64,000 bases of DNA from Nocardia alba NBRC 108234 (GTDB taxonomy: Bacteria > Actinomycetota > Actinomycetes > Mycobacteriales > Mycobacteriaceae). The translations under genes were made by a program, and so were the position numbers. The notes beneath the pieces are model-generated. The model did not search any database. It was not told the DNA's origin and worked only from the letters and a program-made list of their open reading frames with translations. The stretch covers positions 682,001 through 746,000 of the forward strand of contig NZ_BDAX01000002.1 of the NCBI RefSeq assembly GCF_001612665.1. The letters run 5' to 3'. Shown in pieces: positions 7,796 to 16,079 of this stretch (position 1 is its first letter; each line of letters starts with the position of its first letter).

Positions 7796-8535
7796 CCACC
7801 ACCACCGCCGCACCCGCCGTCTCGGTCGGCATGCGCTTGGACCTCGAGTCCGTGCGGATCAGTTACGGCCGCAAAACCGTGGTGCACGATCTAGACCTGA
7901 CGGTCGCGGCCGGGGAGATCCTGGTCCTGGTCGGCAAATCCGGCTGCGGCAAGTCGACCCTGTTGCGCGCGATCGCCGGACTGCGCAAGCCCGCCGCCGG
8001 GGTGATCCGCGCCGATGCCGACACCGTCACCGGTCCGTCGGCCGATCGCGCGCTGGTGTTCCAGGACGACGCGCTGCTGCCGTGGCGCACCGCGCGCGCC
8101 AATATCGATCTGGCGCTGCGTCTTCGCGGCGTCTCGCGCGGTGACCGGGCGGCACGGTCGCGGCGTTGGCTCGACGAGGTCGGCCTCGGTGCCTACGCCG
8201 ACTATCTGCCGCGCGATCTGTCCGGCGGGATGCGCCAGCGAGTTCAGCTCGCGCGCAGCCTGGCGGGTTCGCCCCGCGCGGTGCTCATGGACGAGCCGTT
8301 CGGCGCGCTCGACAGCCAGACCCGGGCCGAAATGCAGCGTCTGCTGGTCGACACCTGGCGCGCGCACCCGACCACGATCGTCTTCGTCACCCACGACCTC
8401 GACGAAGCCCTGCTGCTCGGCGACCGGATCGCCGTACTCGGCGCGGGTTCGCTGCGCGCGATCGTCGAGGTACCCGACCCGCGCGAACCGGTCGACCGGA
8501 GCGCCCTGCGGGCCCGAATCCTGGAGTCCCTGTGA
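7792..8535 (+). CDS. ABC transporter ATP-binding protein, SsuB/TauB-like
   Basis: A 247-residue ATPase subunit. The Walker A is GKSGCGKST at residues 48-56, the Q-loop lies in LVFQDDALLPWRT, the signature is LSGGMRQRVQLARSL, Walker B with D-loop is AVLMDEPFGALD, and the H-loop is VTHDLDEA. The PWRT after the Q-loop is common in nitrate/sulfonate/taurine importers. It is coupled to the permease by ATGA and to the flavoprotein by GTGA overlaps, so importer and oxidoreductase are made together. Confidence 0.94.
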   Translation: MTTTTAAPAVSVGMRLDLESVRISYGRKTVVHDLDLTVAAGEILVLVGKSGCGKSTLLRAIAGLRKPAAGVIRADADTVTGPSADRALVFQDDALLPWRTARANIDLALRLRGVSRGDRAARSRRWLDEVGLGAYADYLPRDLSGGMRQRVQLARSLAGSPRAVLMDEPFGALDSQTRAEMQRLLVDTWRAHPTTIVFVTHDLDEALLLGDRIAVLGAGSLRAIVEVPDPREPVDRSALRARILESL

Positions 8536-11270
8536 ACATTCCCGAACTGTCCGACCGCGTTCGCCTCGACTGCGATGTACTCGTCATCGGCGGCGGAACC
8601 GCGGGCACCATGGCCGCGCTCACCGCCGCCGAGTCCGGCGCGAACGTACTGCTCCTCGAGAAGGCGCATGTGCGCCATTCCGGTGCGCTGGCCATGGGCA
8701 TGGACGGCGTGAACAATGCCGTCATCCCCGGCAAGGCCGAGCCGGAGGACTACGTCGCCGAGATCACCCGCGCCAACGACGGCATCGTGGACCAGCGCAC
8801 CGTGTATCAAACGGCGACACGGGGTTTCGCGATGGTGCAACGTCTCGAGCGGTACGGGGTGAAGTTCGAGAAGGACGAGTACGGCGAGTACGCGGTGCGC
8901 CGGGTGCACCGGTCGGGGTCGTACGTGCTGCCGATGCCCGAGGGCAAGGACGTCAAGAAGGCGCTCTATCGCGTACTGCGACAACGGAAGATGCGGGAGA
9001 AGATCCGGATCGAGAACCGGCTGATGCCGGTGCGGGTGCTCACCGCGGGCGGACGCGCGGTGGGCGCGGCCGCGTTGAACACGCGCACCGGCGAATTCGT
9101 GGAGGTAGCCGCGAAAGCGGTGATTCTCGCTACGGGTCCCTGCGGTCGACTCGGTCTGCCCGCCTCGGGCTATCTCTACGGCACCTACGAGAACCCCACC
9201 AACGCCGGTGACGGCTACTCGATGGCCTATCACGCCGGCGCCGAACTCTCCGGGATCGAGTGCTTCCAGATCAACCCGCTGATCAAGGACTACAACGGTC
9301 CGGCCTGCGCGTATGTGGCCAATCCGTTCGGCGGCTACCAGGTCAACGCCGAGGGCGAACGTTTCGTCGATTCCGACTACTGGTCGGGGCAGATGATGGC
9401 CGAGGTGAAGCAGGAGATCGAATCCGCGCGCGGGCCCATCTATCTCAAGGTGTCGCACCTGCCCGATGAGACGTTGTCGACGCTCGAATCGATTCTGCAC
9501 ACCACCGAGCGGCCGACACGCGGGACTTTCCACGCCAACCGTGGCCACGACTACCGCACCCACGATATCGAGATGCACATCTCCGAAATCGGCCTGTGCG
9601 GTGGACATTCCGCCTCCGGGGTCTGGGTGGACGAGAACGCGCGGACCACCGTGCCCGGCCTGTACGCGGCGGGCGATCTGGCGTGCGTGCCACACAACTA
9701 CATGATCGGGGCGTTCGTCTACGGCGATCTGGCCGGTGCGCACGCGGCCGCCACCTCGACCGAACTCGCGATGCCCGCCGATCTGCCCCAGGATCAGCTC
9801 GCGCAAGCGCACGAACTGATCTACCGGCCGTTGCGTCAGCCCGAGGGCCCGCCACAGCCACAGGTCGAGTACAAGCTGCGCCGGTTCGTGAACGACTATG
9901 TGGCGCCGCCGAAGACGGCGGCCAAGCTGTCGATCGCCGTCGAGACCTTCGAGCGGATGCGCGCCGAGGTCGACGGGATCGGCGCGCAGACACCCCACGA
10001 ACTCATGCGGGCCGTCGAGGTGCAGTTCATTCGCGATTGCGCCGAGATGGCGTCGCGGAGTTCGCTGACCCGGACCGAGTCGCGCTGGGGCCTCTATCAC
10101 GACCGCGCGGACCTGCCCGATCGCGACGACGAGTCGTGGAACTTCCATTTGAACCTACGCAAGACCGTCGACGGCGAGATGGAATTCGTCAAACGATCGG
10201 TGGCGCCGTACCTCGTGCCGGTGCCCGGCCTCGATGATGTGCCCTCCGCTGAGGCGATCGTCGAGGTGATCGCCCAGCCCGCATTGGTGGGAACGCGCGC
10301 GCCGCAGCGCGAAGCCCCCGCGCGCACCGAGGCGGCGCGGGTGTCGCCGTCTTCACCTCGGCTTGTCACCCTGCTGGCACTGGATTCTCCTGCGGTCGAG
10401 GATCTTTCGAGCTATCTCACCGACCCCGATCCGGTCGTGCGAGTGGCGGCGCTGTCGGTGCTCACCGAGAACACCCCCGACGGATTCGCCGATGAGCTCA
10501 TCCGGGCGCTGGGCGACGAGGCCGCCTCGGTGCGCCGCGCGGCCACCGAGAGCCTGCGGGAACTGGTGGAGGTGCTCGCCGGCGCCGGGGCGCTGAGCGA
10601 GCATCTGAACTCCCCCGACCCGCTCGTCCGCGCGACCGTCGTCGATCTGCTGCGCGCGCTGCGGGCGGGGTCCGGGTCGGACTTCCGTGCGGCACTGGGT
10701 GATTCCGACCATCGCGTCAGGATCGAGGCGGTGCGCGCACTGGTCTCGCTCGACGACGCCGACGCGGTCTCCTCGATCGCGGGCGATGTCAACCGCGAGG
10801 CGCGTATCGCGGTCGCGCACGGACTCGCCTCGATCGGCGGCGGTGGTGTCGAGGTGATCCGCGGGCTCGCGGGCGACCCCGATCCCCTGGTCCGCGCCGC
10901 CGCGCTCACCGCGTACGCGGCGCTCGGCACCGCCGACGCCGATGTCGCCGGACTCGGTGCGGCACTGCGTGATTCCGCGTGGCAGGTGCGGGTCGGCGCC
11001 GCGCGCGGGCTGGCCGGTTCGACACCGGAGGTGGGCGTGGCGCCCCTGAGCGAGGCACTCACCGACCGTCACCTCGATGTGCGCAAGGCGGCCGTACTCG
11101 CCCTGTCCACCTGGCCGGGTAGCGCCGCCGCCCTCGACGCGCTGGAGTCGGCGATCACCGATCCCGACGCCGACGTCCGCGCCTACGCGCGCCGCGCGGT
11201 GACCGCCGCCGGTCGCACCCCGGTCGACCCTGTTCGCGCCGACGCCGAACTGACCGAGGCCAGGGCGTGA
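8532..11270 (+). CDS. AprA-like FAD oxidoreductase fused to C-terminal HEAT repeats
   Basis: A 912-residue cytoplasmic protein starting with GTG inside the ATPase stop (GTGA). Residues 1-600 are a fumarate-reductase/succinate-dehydrogenase-type flavoprotein: dinucleotide motif VIGGGTAGTMAAL near 17-29, LLLEK, a second FAD segment ATGPCGRLG, and GLYAAGDLAC near the end of the FAD domain. The helical region ending in RTESRWGLYHDR and DESWNFH matches the alpha subunit of adenylylsulfate reductase better than FrdA/SdhA. From about residue 606 to the end are roughly nine HEAT repeats, recognisable by recurring D-P-D-x-x-V-R-x-A-A. HEAT arrays are protein-docking scaffolds. With the AprB-like ferredoxin it probably forms a two-electron reductase or dehydrogenase acting on the imported compound. 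True sulfate reduction is unlikely, since no sat, dsr or qmo genes are nearby. Confidence 0.88.
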   Translation: MNIPELSDRVRLDCDVLVIGGGTAGTMAALTAAESGANVLLLEKAHVRHSGALAMGMDGVNNAVIPGKAEPEDYVAEITRANDGIVDQRTVYQTATRGFAMVQRLERYGVKFEKDEYGEYAVRRVHRSGSYVLPMPEGKDVKKALYRVLRQRKMREKIRIENRLMPVRVLTAGGRAVGAAALNTRTGEFVEVAAKAVILATGPCGRLGLPASGYLYGTYENPTNAGDGYSMAYHAGAELSGIECFQINPLIKDYNGPACAYVANPFGGYQVNAEGERFVDSDYWSGQMMAEVKQEIESARGPIYLKVSHLPDETLSTLESILHTTERPTRGTFHANRGHDYRTHDIEMHISEIGLCGGHSASGVWVDENARTTVPGLYAAGDLACVPHNYMIGAFVYGDLAGAHAAATSTELAMPADLPQDQLAQAHELIYRPLRQPEGPPQPQVEYKLRRFVNDYVAPPKTAAKLSIAVETFERMRAEVDGIGAQTPHELMRAVEVQFIRDCAEMASRSSLTRTESRWGLYHDRADLPDRDDESWNFHLNLRKTVDGEMEFVKRSVAPYLVPVPGLDDVPSAEAIVEVIAQPALVGTRAPQREAPARTEAARVSPSSPRLVTLLALDSPAVEDLSSYLTDPDPVVRVAALSVLTENTPDGFADELIRALGDEAASVRRAATESLRELVEVLAGAGALSEHLNSPDPLVRATVVDLLRALRAGSGSDFRAALGDSDHRVRIEAVRALVSLDDADAVSSIAGDVNREARIAVAHGLASIGGGGVEVIRGLAGDPDPLVRAAALTAYAALGTADADVAGLGAALRDSAWQVRVGAARGLAGSTPEVGVAPLSEALTDRHLDVRKAAVLALSTWPGSAAALDALESAITDPDADVRAYARRAVTAAGRTPVDPVRADAELTEARA

Positions 11271-11494
11271 TCGGCACACCGCCGTGGCGGCGTTGTCGCA
11301 GCGCGGGTGCGACACGATCGACGTTGCTCCGGTCGAGTGCCGTCGATGTCGGACAGCGGCGATCGGTCACCGACGAGCACTCGGGTGAGATCCACGATCT
11401 CGGTCCTCACGGGCCGGAGTTCACGGACCGTGCGACGGCGCTATGCCACCGTTCACCGGGTAGCGCGCTCAGGATAATCACAGCTCACCGTCGG

Positions 11495-11500
11495 TAGGCT
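11495..11500 (+). promoter_or_regulatory. Candidate -10 element for a leaderless serine-hydrolase transcript
   Basis: TAGGCT is separated by 6 nt from ATG 11507 and no Shine-Dalgarno is present. The 224 bases between the HEAT-fusion stop and this element hold no other gene; only a short CCGCC-GT-GGCGG hairpin (11279-11290) just after the upstream stop is visible. Confidence 0.42.
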
Positions 11501-11506
11501 GGGCCG

Positions 11507-12757
11507 ATGAGCGCACTTCCTGCCACGCTGGTGACGGTCTCCGACGACCTGGACGCGGTGACGACGTTCGGCCACGAGGACCATCCGGCCGACGTCGGGT
11601 CGAGCCGTACCGATGTCGAGGCGATCTGGGCGTCGGTGCGCACCTGGTACGCGATGGGCACCACCCCCGCCATCCAGGTGTGCCTGCGCCGCAACGGCGG
11701 GATCGTGCTGAACCGGACGATCGGTCACGGTTGGGGCAACGCGCCGAGCGACGCACCCGACGCCGAGAAGATCCTGGCGACACCGGAGACACTGTTCTGT
11801 GGGTTCTCCACCGCGAAGGGTGTCGCCGCCACCCTGATGTTCATGCTCATCGAACAGGGCGCGTTCGGGCTGGAAGACCGTGTGTCGGACTATATCCCCG
11901 AGTTCGCGTCCCACCGCAAGGGCGTGATCACGGTCGGCGATGTGCTGTCGCATTCGGCGGGTATCCCGTTCATCACCGCGCCACACAGCGGAACCGCGGC
12001 GGTCCTGGACGAGGAACTGGCCCTCGCCGCGCTCACCGACCTGGTGCCGAGCTGGGCGCCCGGACGTTTTCGCGTCTACCACGCGTTGACCAGCGGATTG
12101 ATCCAGCGCCTACTCGTCCAGCGCGCGACCGGCAAGCGCATGCGCGAACACCTCGCCGAGCAGGTACTGACGCCACTCGGCTTCCGCTGGAACAACTTCG
12201 GCGTCGATCCCGCCGATGTCGACAAGGTCGTGCCGAGCGTGAAAACCGGGCCACCGCAACCCCGTCTCGCCCGATTCCTGGCGAACAAGGCGCTCGGCGG
12301 CCATCTGGACAAGGCGTCGAAGGCGACCAACGACGCGTTCCTGGCCGCCGAACTCCCCTCCGGCAACCTCGTCACCACCGCCTACGAACTCTCCCGCTTC
12401 TACGAGATCCTGGCGCGCGGTGGTGAATTGGACGGCACGAGAATCATAGAAACCGGCACCCTGCGCGAGGCGATCGCCCCCGCCGATCGCATGCTCGGGG
12501 TGGCGGGCCGCGTCAGTCGCGCCGGGTTCGAGCTCGGCGCGCGCCGGTCCAAGTTCGGCCGCGACACCGGCTCGCATTTCGGCCGCAGCGGTCTCACCAC
12601 CCAGTACGGCTGGGCCGATCCCGATCGCGGCCTGTCGGGGGCCATTTTGACCAACGGCAAGGCGACCACCGATCTCGGTCGACCGTGGCAGCTGGTCGCC
12701 CAGATCTCCGATACCCTGCGCCCGCTGCCCCCGGCCGGCCGGCTCTTTCGTCCCTGA
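11507..12757 (+). CDS. Serine hydrolase, class C beta-lactamase/esterase family (LipE-like)
   Basis: A 416-residue protein of the beta-lactamase superfamily that includes EstB and mycobacterial LipE. The S-x-x-K motif is STAK in FCGFSTAKGVAA (near residue 105), the second motif appears as YHALTSG, and SHSAGIPF is the usual structural block after the active-site helix. There is no signal peptide, so it acts in the cytoplasm. Family members hydrolyse short-chain esters rather than antibiotics. The gene stands alone between the AprA-like operon and the epimerase. Function as an esterase is likely; the substrate is unknown. Confidence 0.85.
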   Translation: MSALPATLVTVSDDLDAVTTFGHEDHPADVGSSRTDVEAIWASVRTWYAMGTTPAIQVCLRRNGGIVLNRTIGHGWGNAPSDAPDAEKILATPETLFCGFSTAKGVAATLMFMLIEQGAFGLEDRVSDYIPEFASHRKGVITVGDVLSHSAGIPFITAPHSGTAAVLDEELALAALTDLVPSWAPGRFRVYHALTSGLIQRLLVQRATGKRMREHLAEQVLTPLGFRWNNFGVDPADVDKVVPSVKTGPPQPRLARFLANKALGGHLDKASKATNDAFLAAELPSGNLVTTAYELSRFYEILARGGELDGTRIIETGTLREAIAPADRMLGVAGRVSRAGFELGARRSKFGRDTGSHFGRSGLTTQYGWADPDRGLSGAILTNGKATTDLGRPWQLVAQISDTLRPLPPAGRLFRP

Positions 12758-12791
12758 TCGCGGCGGCCAGGAAGGCCACCACGCGGCGCCG

Positions 12792-13376
12792 CTACTGCGG
12801 GTCGACGACGACCACGACGCCGCTCGGCGCTTCGAGCAGGTCGATCGTCCGCGCGGCGGCGGTGTCGACGTGGATACGCGGAGGCGCCGGTGGTGCCGAC
12901 TCGTAGTACGTTCCGGGACCATAGAACTGGCCGTAGCGCAGGACCACACCACCCGCGGCGAGGACAGCCGATTCATGGGTCGCGATCGCGTCACCACGGC
13001 CGGCGGGCGGCGACCACGCAATGCTCTGGGCGAGAAAGCGTTTCGCCCCCGCGGCTGCGGCTGCCGCGAGCAGGTTGGCGGTGCCCTCGGTGCGGATGCG
13101 GGAGTTCGCCGCACCGGCGGTGGCCAAGCGCGCCACCTCGTCGGGGAGGTCGGTGAGCTGGTGCATGACCAGGTCGGGGGCGAAGTCGACCACCGCGGTG
13201 GTCAGGCCCTCGCCGTCGTAGACGTCGTGGACCACCGCGGTGGCTCCGCTCGCGCGGACCGCCGCCGCTTTCTCGGGGGATCGGGTCAGGCCGGCGACCG
13301 CGTGACCCGCGCCGACCAGCAGCGGCAGCAACCGTGATCCGATGACGCCCGTGGCGCCCGCGAGGAAGATACGCAC
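12792..13376 (-). CDS. Short NAD(P)-binding epimerase/dehydratase-like protein
   Basis: A 194-residue Rossmann-fold protein of the extended short-chain dehydrogenase group. The nucleotide loop GATGVIGSRLLPLL is near residue 7, and the body follows the NAD-dependent epimerase pattern up to VVLRYGQFYGPGTYYE. Typical members are 250-330 residues, so the C-terminal substrate domain is largely missing; it ends soon after a TIDLLEAPSGVVVVVDPQ segment. There is no clear Y-x3-K pair. This may be a genuinely short form or a degraded copy. It is convergent with the serine hydrolase and has no operon partner. Confidence 0.75.
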   Translation of the reverse strand: MRIFLAGATGVIGSRLLPLLVGAGHAVAGLTRSPEKAAAVRASGATAVVHDVYDGEGLTTAVVDFAPDLVMHQLTDLPDEVARLATAGAANSRIRTEGTANLLAAAAAAGAKRFLAQSIAWSPPAGRGDAIATHESAVLAAGGVVLRYGQFYGPGTYYESAPPAPPRIHVDTAAARTIDLLEAPSGVVVVVDPQ

Positions 13377-13401
13377 GCCCCGAGCCTAGCGGGGCCGACG
13401 A

Positions 13402-13698
13402 TCAGGCTCCGATGACCGCGTTCATGATCGTGCCCGCACTGGTGGCGACCGCGCCGCCCGCCATGGCGCTGGCGATCATCTTCGGCGATTGCAGGCCGCC
13501 GCCGTTCCACTTCTCCCAGGCGAAGCGGCCGCCCCCGTAGGTAATGGCGGTGACCCCGGAAAGCAAGATCATCCAGGTGAAATACCGGCCCAGCTGCATT
13601 ACCTTCTCGGCCATCGGCGGTGCCTCCGGCGTGGGATTGCCCACCTGGGCGACAACGATGCCGTAGGTGTCGTGCACAGCGGCCAGGATCATGCTCAC
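13402..13698 (-). CDS. Small two-helix membrane protein, VirB2/TrbC-like topology
   Basis: A 98-residue protein. The GTG at 13698 is chosen because GAAGGAG sits 8 nt upstream; an ATG two codons later is possible. It has a short N-terminus, a proline-rich linker (NPTPEAPPMAE), a first hydrophobic helix at about 38-58 (YFTWMILLSGVTAITYGGG), a WEKWN turn, and a glycine/alanine-rich second helix (ASAMAGGAVATSAGTIMNAVIG) at the C-terminus. That layout resembles VirB2/TrbC pilins and related small subunits of actinobacterial conjugation or secretion, but no such machinery is next to it. Function unknown. Confidence 0.6.
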   Translation of the reverse strand: MSMILAAVHDTYGIVVAQVGNPTPEAPPMAEKVMQLGRYFTWMILLSGVTAITYGGGRFAWEKWNGGGLQSPKMIASAMAGGAVATSAGTIMNAVIGA

Positions 13699-13772
13699 GA
13701 TCGGTGCTCCTTCGTCGGTTGTTCGTGGTGAAGCCGATGTCGAGAACTCGTGACGCGGTAGAACCCAGAGAT

Positions 13773-13786
13773 GTTGAACATTCAAC
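13773..13786. promoter_or_regulatory. GTTGAA-CA-TTCAAC dyad in a divergent intergenic region
   Basis: A perfect 6-bp inverted repeat with a 2-bp centre. It lies 75 nt upstream of the two-helix membrane protein start and about 190 nt upstream of the 48-residue protein, in the 274-nt space between these divergent genes. It looks like a repressor or activator site; the protein that binds is unknown. A TAGTAT hexamer at 13880-13885 could be a -10 for the + strand gene. Confidence 0.35.
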
Positions 13787-13972
13787 CTGATGAGCGGATC
13801 GGTGACGTGGGTGACACTCCGCGCAAACCATGACCGCAGTCACAGTCGCGGATGCGTGCCCGCGTCGCGCCGTGCCCCTAGTATCGAACGTGCGGGGCTC
13901 GTTCACATTCGGCGCGACGAGGCGCTGACCACCACCTTCATCGCACGACTACCGTACCGCGAGGAGGGCACC

Positions 13973-14119
13973 ATGGCTTTCCTGATTCCCCTGTTCGTCG
14001 CGTTCCTTCTGGTCACCGCGGCAGTGGTGGTGGCTTCCTACGCCACCGTCTCCCTGACCTATTGGTATGAATCACGCCGCAATAGTCCGAACAAGTCCGA
14101 CCCGCACCCCGCACGCTGA
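13973..14119 (+). CDS. 48-residue single-span membrane protein
   Basis: A very short gene supported by an excellent GAGGAGG ribosome-binding site ending 5 nt before the ATG and by a perfect terminator hairpin 15 nt after the stop. The protein is one hydrophobic helix (residues 3-30, FLIPLFVAFLLVTAAVVVAS) followed by a positively charged tail (YWYESRRNSPNKSDPHPAR), giving an N-out/C-in orientation. I do not recognise the family. Small proteins of this kind often modify larger membrane complexes, but no partner is evident. Confidence 0.62.
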   Translation: MAFLIPLFVAFLLVTAAVVVASYATVSLTYWYESRRNSPNKSDPHPAR

Positions 14120-14133
14120 GCCCTGTTCCGACC

Positions 14134-14169
14134 CGATGTCCCGGTACCCGACGCGGTACCGGGACATCG
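14134..14169. terminator. 15-bp perfect hairpin between convergent genes
   Basis: Arms 14134-14148 and 14155-14169 pair perfectly around the loop CGACGC. It lies between the stop of the 48-residue protein gene and the stop of the response-regulator gene (14182), so it can serve both directions. No T-tract. Confidence 0.7.
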
Positions 14170-14181
14170 TCGGTTTCGCGC

Positions 14182-14826
14182 TCAGTGCAGATCGAGACCG
14201 GACTGCGATGCGATCACCGCCGCCTGCACCCGCGACTGCACGCCGAGTTTGCTCAGCACCCGGGAAACATGCGTTTTCACCGTCGCCTCGCCGATGCGCA
14301 GGCGCGTGCCGATCTGGCTATTGGACAGGCCGGCGCCGAGACCGGCGAGCACCTGTCGCTCGCGGTCGGTGAGCGCGGACAGATCGGGCGGGGGCGCGAT
14401 GTCGGCCGCACGGGGCAACGCGGCGATCACCGCGCGCGTCACCTTCGGGTCGAGGACCGCGTCGCCGTCGGCCACCGCCAGCACGGCGCTGACCAGGTCG
14501 TCGCCACCGACGGACTTGAGCAGGAATCCGCTCGCACCGGCCGAGAGCGCGCCGAGGACATACTCGTCGAGCGCGAAGGTGGTGAGGACCAGCACTTTCG
14601 CGCTGGTCTGCGCGACGACAGCGGCGGTAGCGGCCAAGCCGTCGACGCGCGGCATCCGCACGTCCATCAGCACCACATCGGGGCTCAGGGCCCTGGCTTG
14701 CCGGATCGCGGCGGCGCCGTCGGCCGCCTCACCGATCACCCGCACCGCGCCGGACACCTCGAGCAGCATTCGCAGGCCCGCACGGATAGTGGCGTGGTCG
14801 TCGGCCACCAGCACTGTGACTGTCAC
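14182..14826 (-). CDS. NarL/FixJ-family response regulator
   Basis: A 214-residue two-component regulator. The receiver domain (residues 1-120) has DDH near the start, the phosphorylated Asp in VVLMDVRMP, and a lysine in GFLLKSVGGDDL. The LuxR helix-turn-helix (about 150-210) contains LTDRERQVLAGLGAGLSNSQIG and VKTHVSRVLSKLGVQSR. The start is the GTG at 14826, which overlaps the kinase stop by 4 nt (GTGA). It is phosphorylated by the kinase encoded just upstream; the target genes are not visible here. Confidence 0.93.
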   Translation of the reverse strand: MTVTVLVADDHATIRAGLRMLLEVSGAVRVIGEAADGAAAIRQARALSPDVVLMDVRMPRVDGLAATAAVVAQTSAKVLVLTTFALDEYVLGALSAGASGFLLKSVGGDDLVSAVLAVADGDAVLDPKVTRAVIAALPRAADIAPPPDLSALTDRERQVLAGLGAGLSNSQIGTRLRIGEATVKTHVSRVLSKLGVQSRVQAAVIASQSGLDLH

Positions 14827-15971
14827 TTGTCTCCCAGGGGAATTCGCGCGCACACCCGCCAGGTACCGTCCCGCGCGCCCGCGGTGATGGTGCCCTCTAC
14901 CGATTCCGCGCGAAACATCATGTTGCGCAGGCCATTTCCTCGACCTTCCACGCTGCCGGGTGGTATCGGATTCGTGGCGGTCACCACCAATCGTGTCGCG
15001 TCGCGGCGCAAGGCGATGTCGAGGGGCGCACCGGGGGCGTGTTTGGTCGCGTTGACGAGCGTCTCGCTCAGGATCCGGGTCACGACGGCTTCCACGGCGG
15101 TGGGTAGCGCGAGGTCGGCGGGTCGGCGCAAGGTCACCGAGCCGCCCGCGGCCTCGGCCGCGTCGATCAGGCCGTCCAGGGATGCCAGTCGAGTGGTGAC
15201 CACGGTGTCGTCGGGCGCGGTGAGCAGCTCGATGGTCGTGCGCATCTCCTCGACCGCGGCCAGGCTGCCCGAGCGGATCGTCGCCAGCACCGCGGTGTTG
15301 CCGGGATCCTTCATGGCGACTTCGGCGAGGATCGCGACGGCGCTGACGTGGCCGGCCACCGCGTCGTGCAGGTCACGGGCCAATCGTCGGCGCTCCTCGC
15401 CGATCGCGGCGGACCGCTCGGCGTCGCGGGCGGTGAGTTCGGCGCGGGCCGCGGCCCGTTCGGCCTCGACCGTGCGCCGCGAAGCCCGCACCGCGCGGGC
15501 GTACCCGAGCGGCGACCAGGTGAGCGCGACCCCGATCAAACCGGTGTAGAAGGCCGCTCTGACCCCGAACACGGTGAGTGCCAGCAACGACCCGCCCAGG
15601 GTCACGGTCACCGAGAACCAACCGACCACCGTGCCCAGCCGGTCGGATCCGGCGCTGACCGCCAGGAAGATCACGTCGGTCAGCGCGATCCACAGCGGCA
15701 GCGATGGACCGAGCACGAAGTCACCGGCGAGCAGCGCGATCATCAGGCCGAAGGCGAGCGCGGGTCTGCGTTGGGCGGTGAGCTGGATCGCGAACGCCGC
15801 GCACAACAGCGCCAATTTCGCCGGTGGTGGATACAGATCGCGGTCGGCCGCGACTGCCCAGCCGCCTGCCGCCCACAACAGCACACCCACCAGGAACACC
15901 CCGACGGCGGCCGCCGTCGAGCTGTCGAAGACATCCGCGAGCCGGCTCAGCAGCGTGCGGGACGTGAGCAT
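14823..15971 (-). CDS. Sensor histidine kinase, NarX/DesK type (HisKA_3)
   Basis: A 382-residue membrane kinase. Residues about 15-165 hold several hydrophobic segments (VGVFLVGVLLWAAGGW, LALLCAAFAIQL and others) without a large extracellular loop, so it may sense the membrane itself. The dimerisation/phosphoacceptor helix is RRRLARDLHDAVAGHVSAVAI, with the His in the LHD motif. The ATPase domain shows the N box ILSETLVNATKHA and the G box GRGNGLRNM. The start is taken as ATG 15971. It forms an operon with the response regulator by a 4-nt overlap. Confidence 0.92.
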   Translation of the reverse strand: MLTSRTLLSRLADVFDSSTAAAVGVFLVGVLLWAAGGWAVAADRDLYPPPAKLALLCAAFAIQLTAQRRPALAFGLMIALLAGDFVLGPSLPLWIALTDVIFLAVSAGSDRLGTVVGWFSVTVTLGGSLLALTVFGVRAAFYTGLIGVALTWSPLGYARAVRASRRTVEAERAAARAELTARDAERSAAIGEERRRLARDLHDAVAGHVSAVAILAEVAMKDPGNTAVLATIRSGSLAAVEEMRTTIELLTAPDDTVVTTRLASLDGLIDAAEAAGGSVTLRRPADLALPTAVEAVVTRILSETLVNATKHAPGAPLDIALRRDATRLVVTATNPIPPGSVEGRGNGLRNMMFRAESVEGTITAGARDGTWRVCARIPLGDK

Positions 15972-16079
15972 GCCCCATTGGAGCACATCGTCCACCGGGG
16001 CCGAGTCCCCCGAAAGGCGGACGGCCGATGGACCACAAGCGGGACGACGGCGGACCGGCGTGCCCGCCACAGTGAAGCG

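Noticed and set aside
8244..10148. 634-codon minus strand frame over the AprA-like gene
   Set aside because: Shadow of the high-GC flavoprotein gene; composition is Arg/His/Gly-rich with no domain.
8532..11270. True dissimilatory adenylylsulfate reductase
   Set aside because: No sat, dsr, qmo or full-length aprB genes are present, and the coupling to an organic-solute importer does not fit sulfate respiration.
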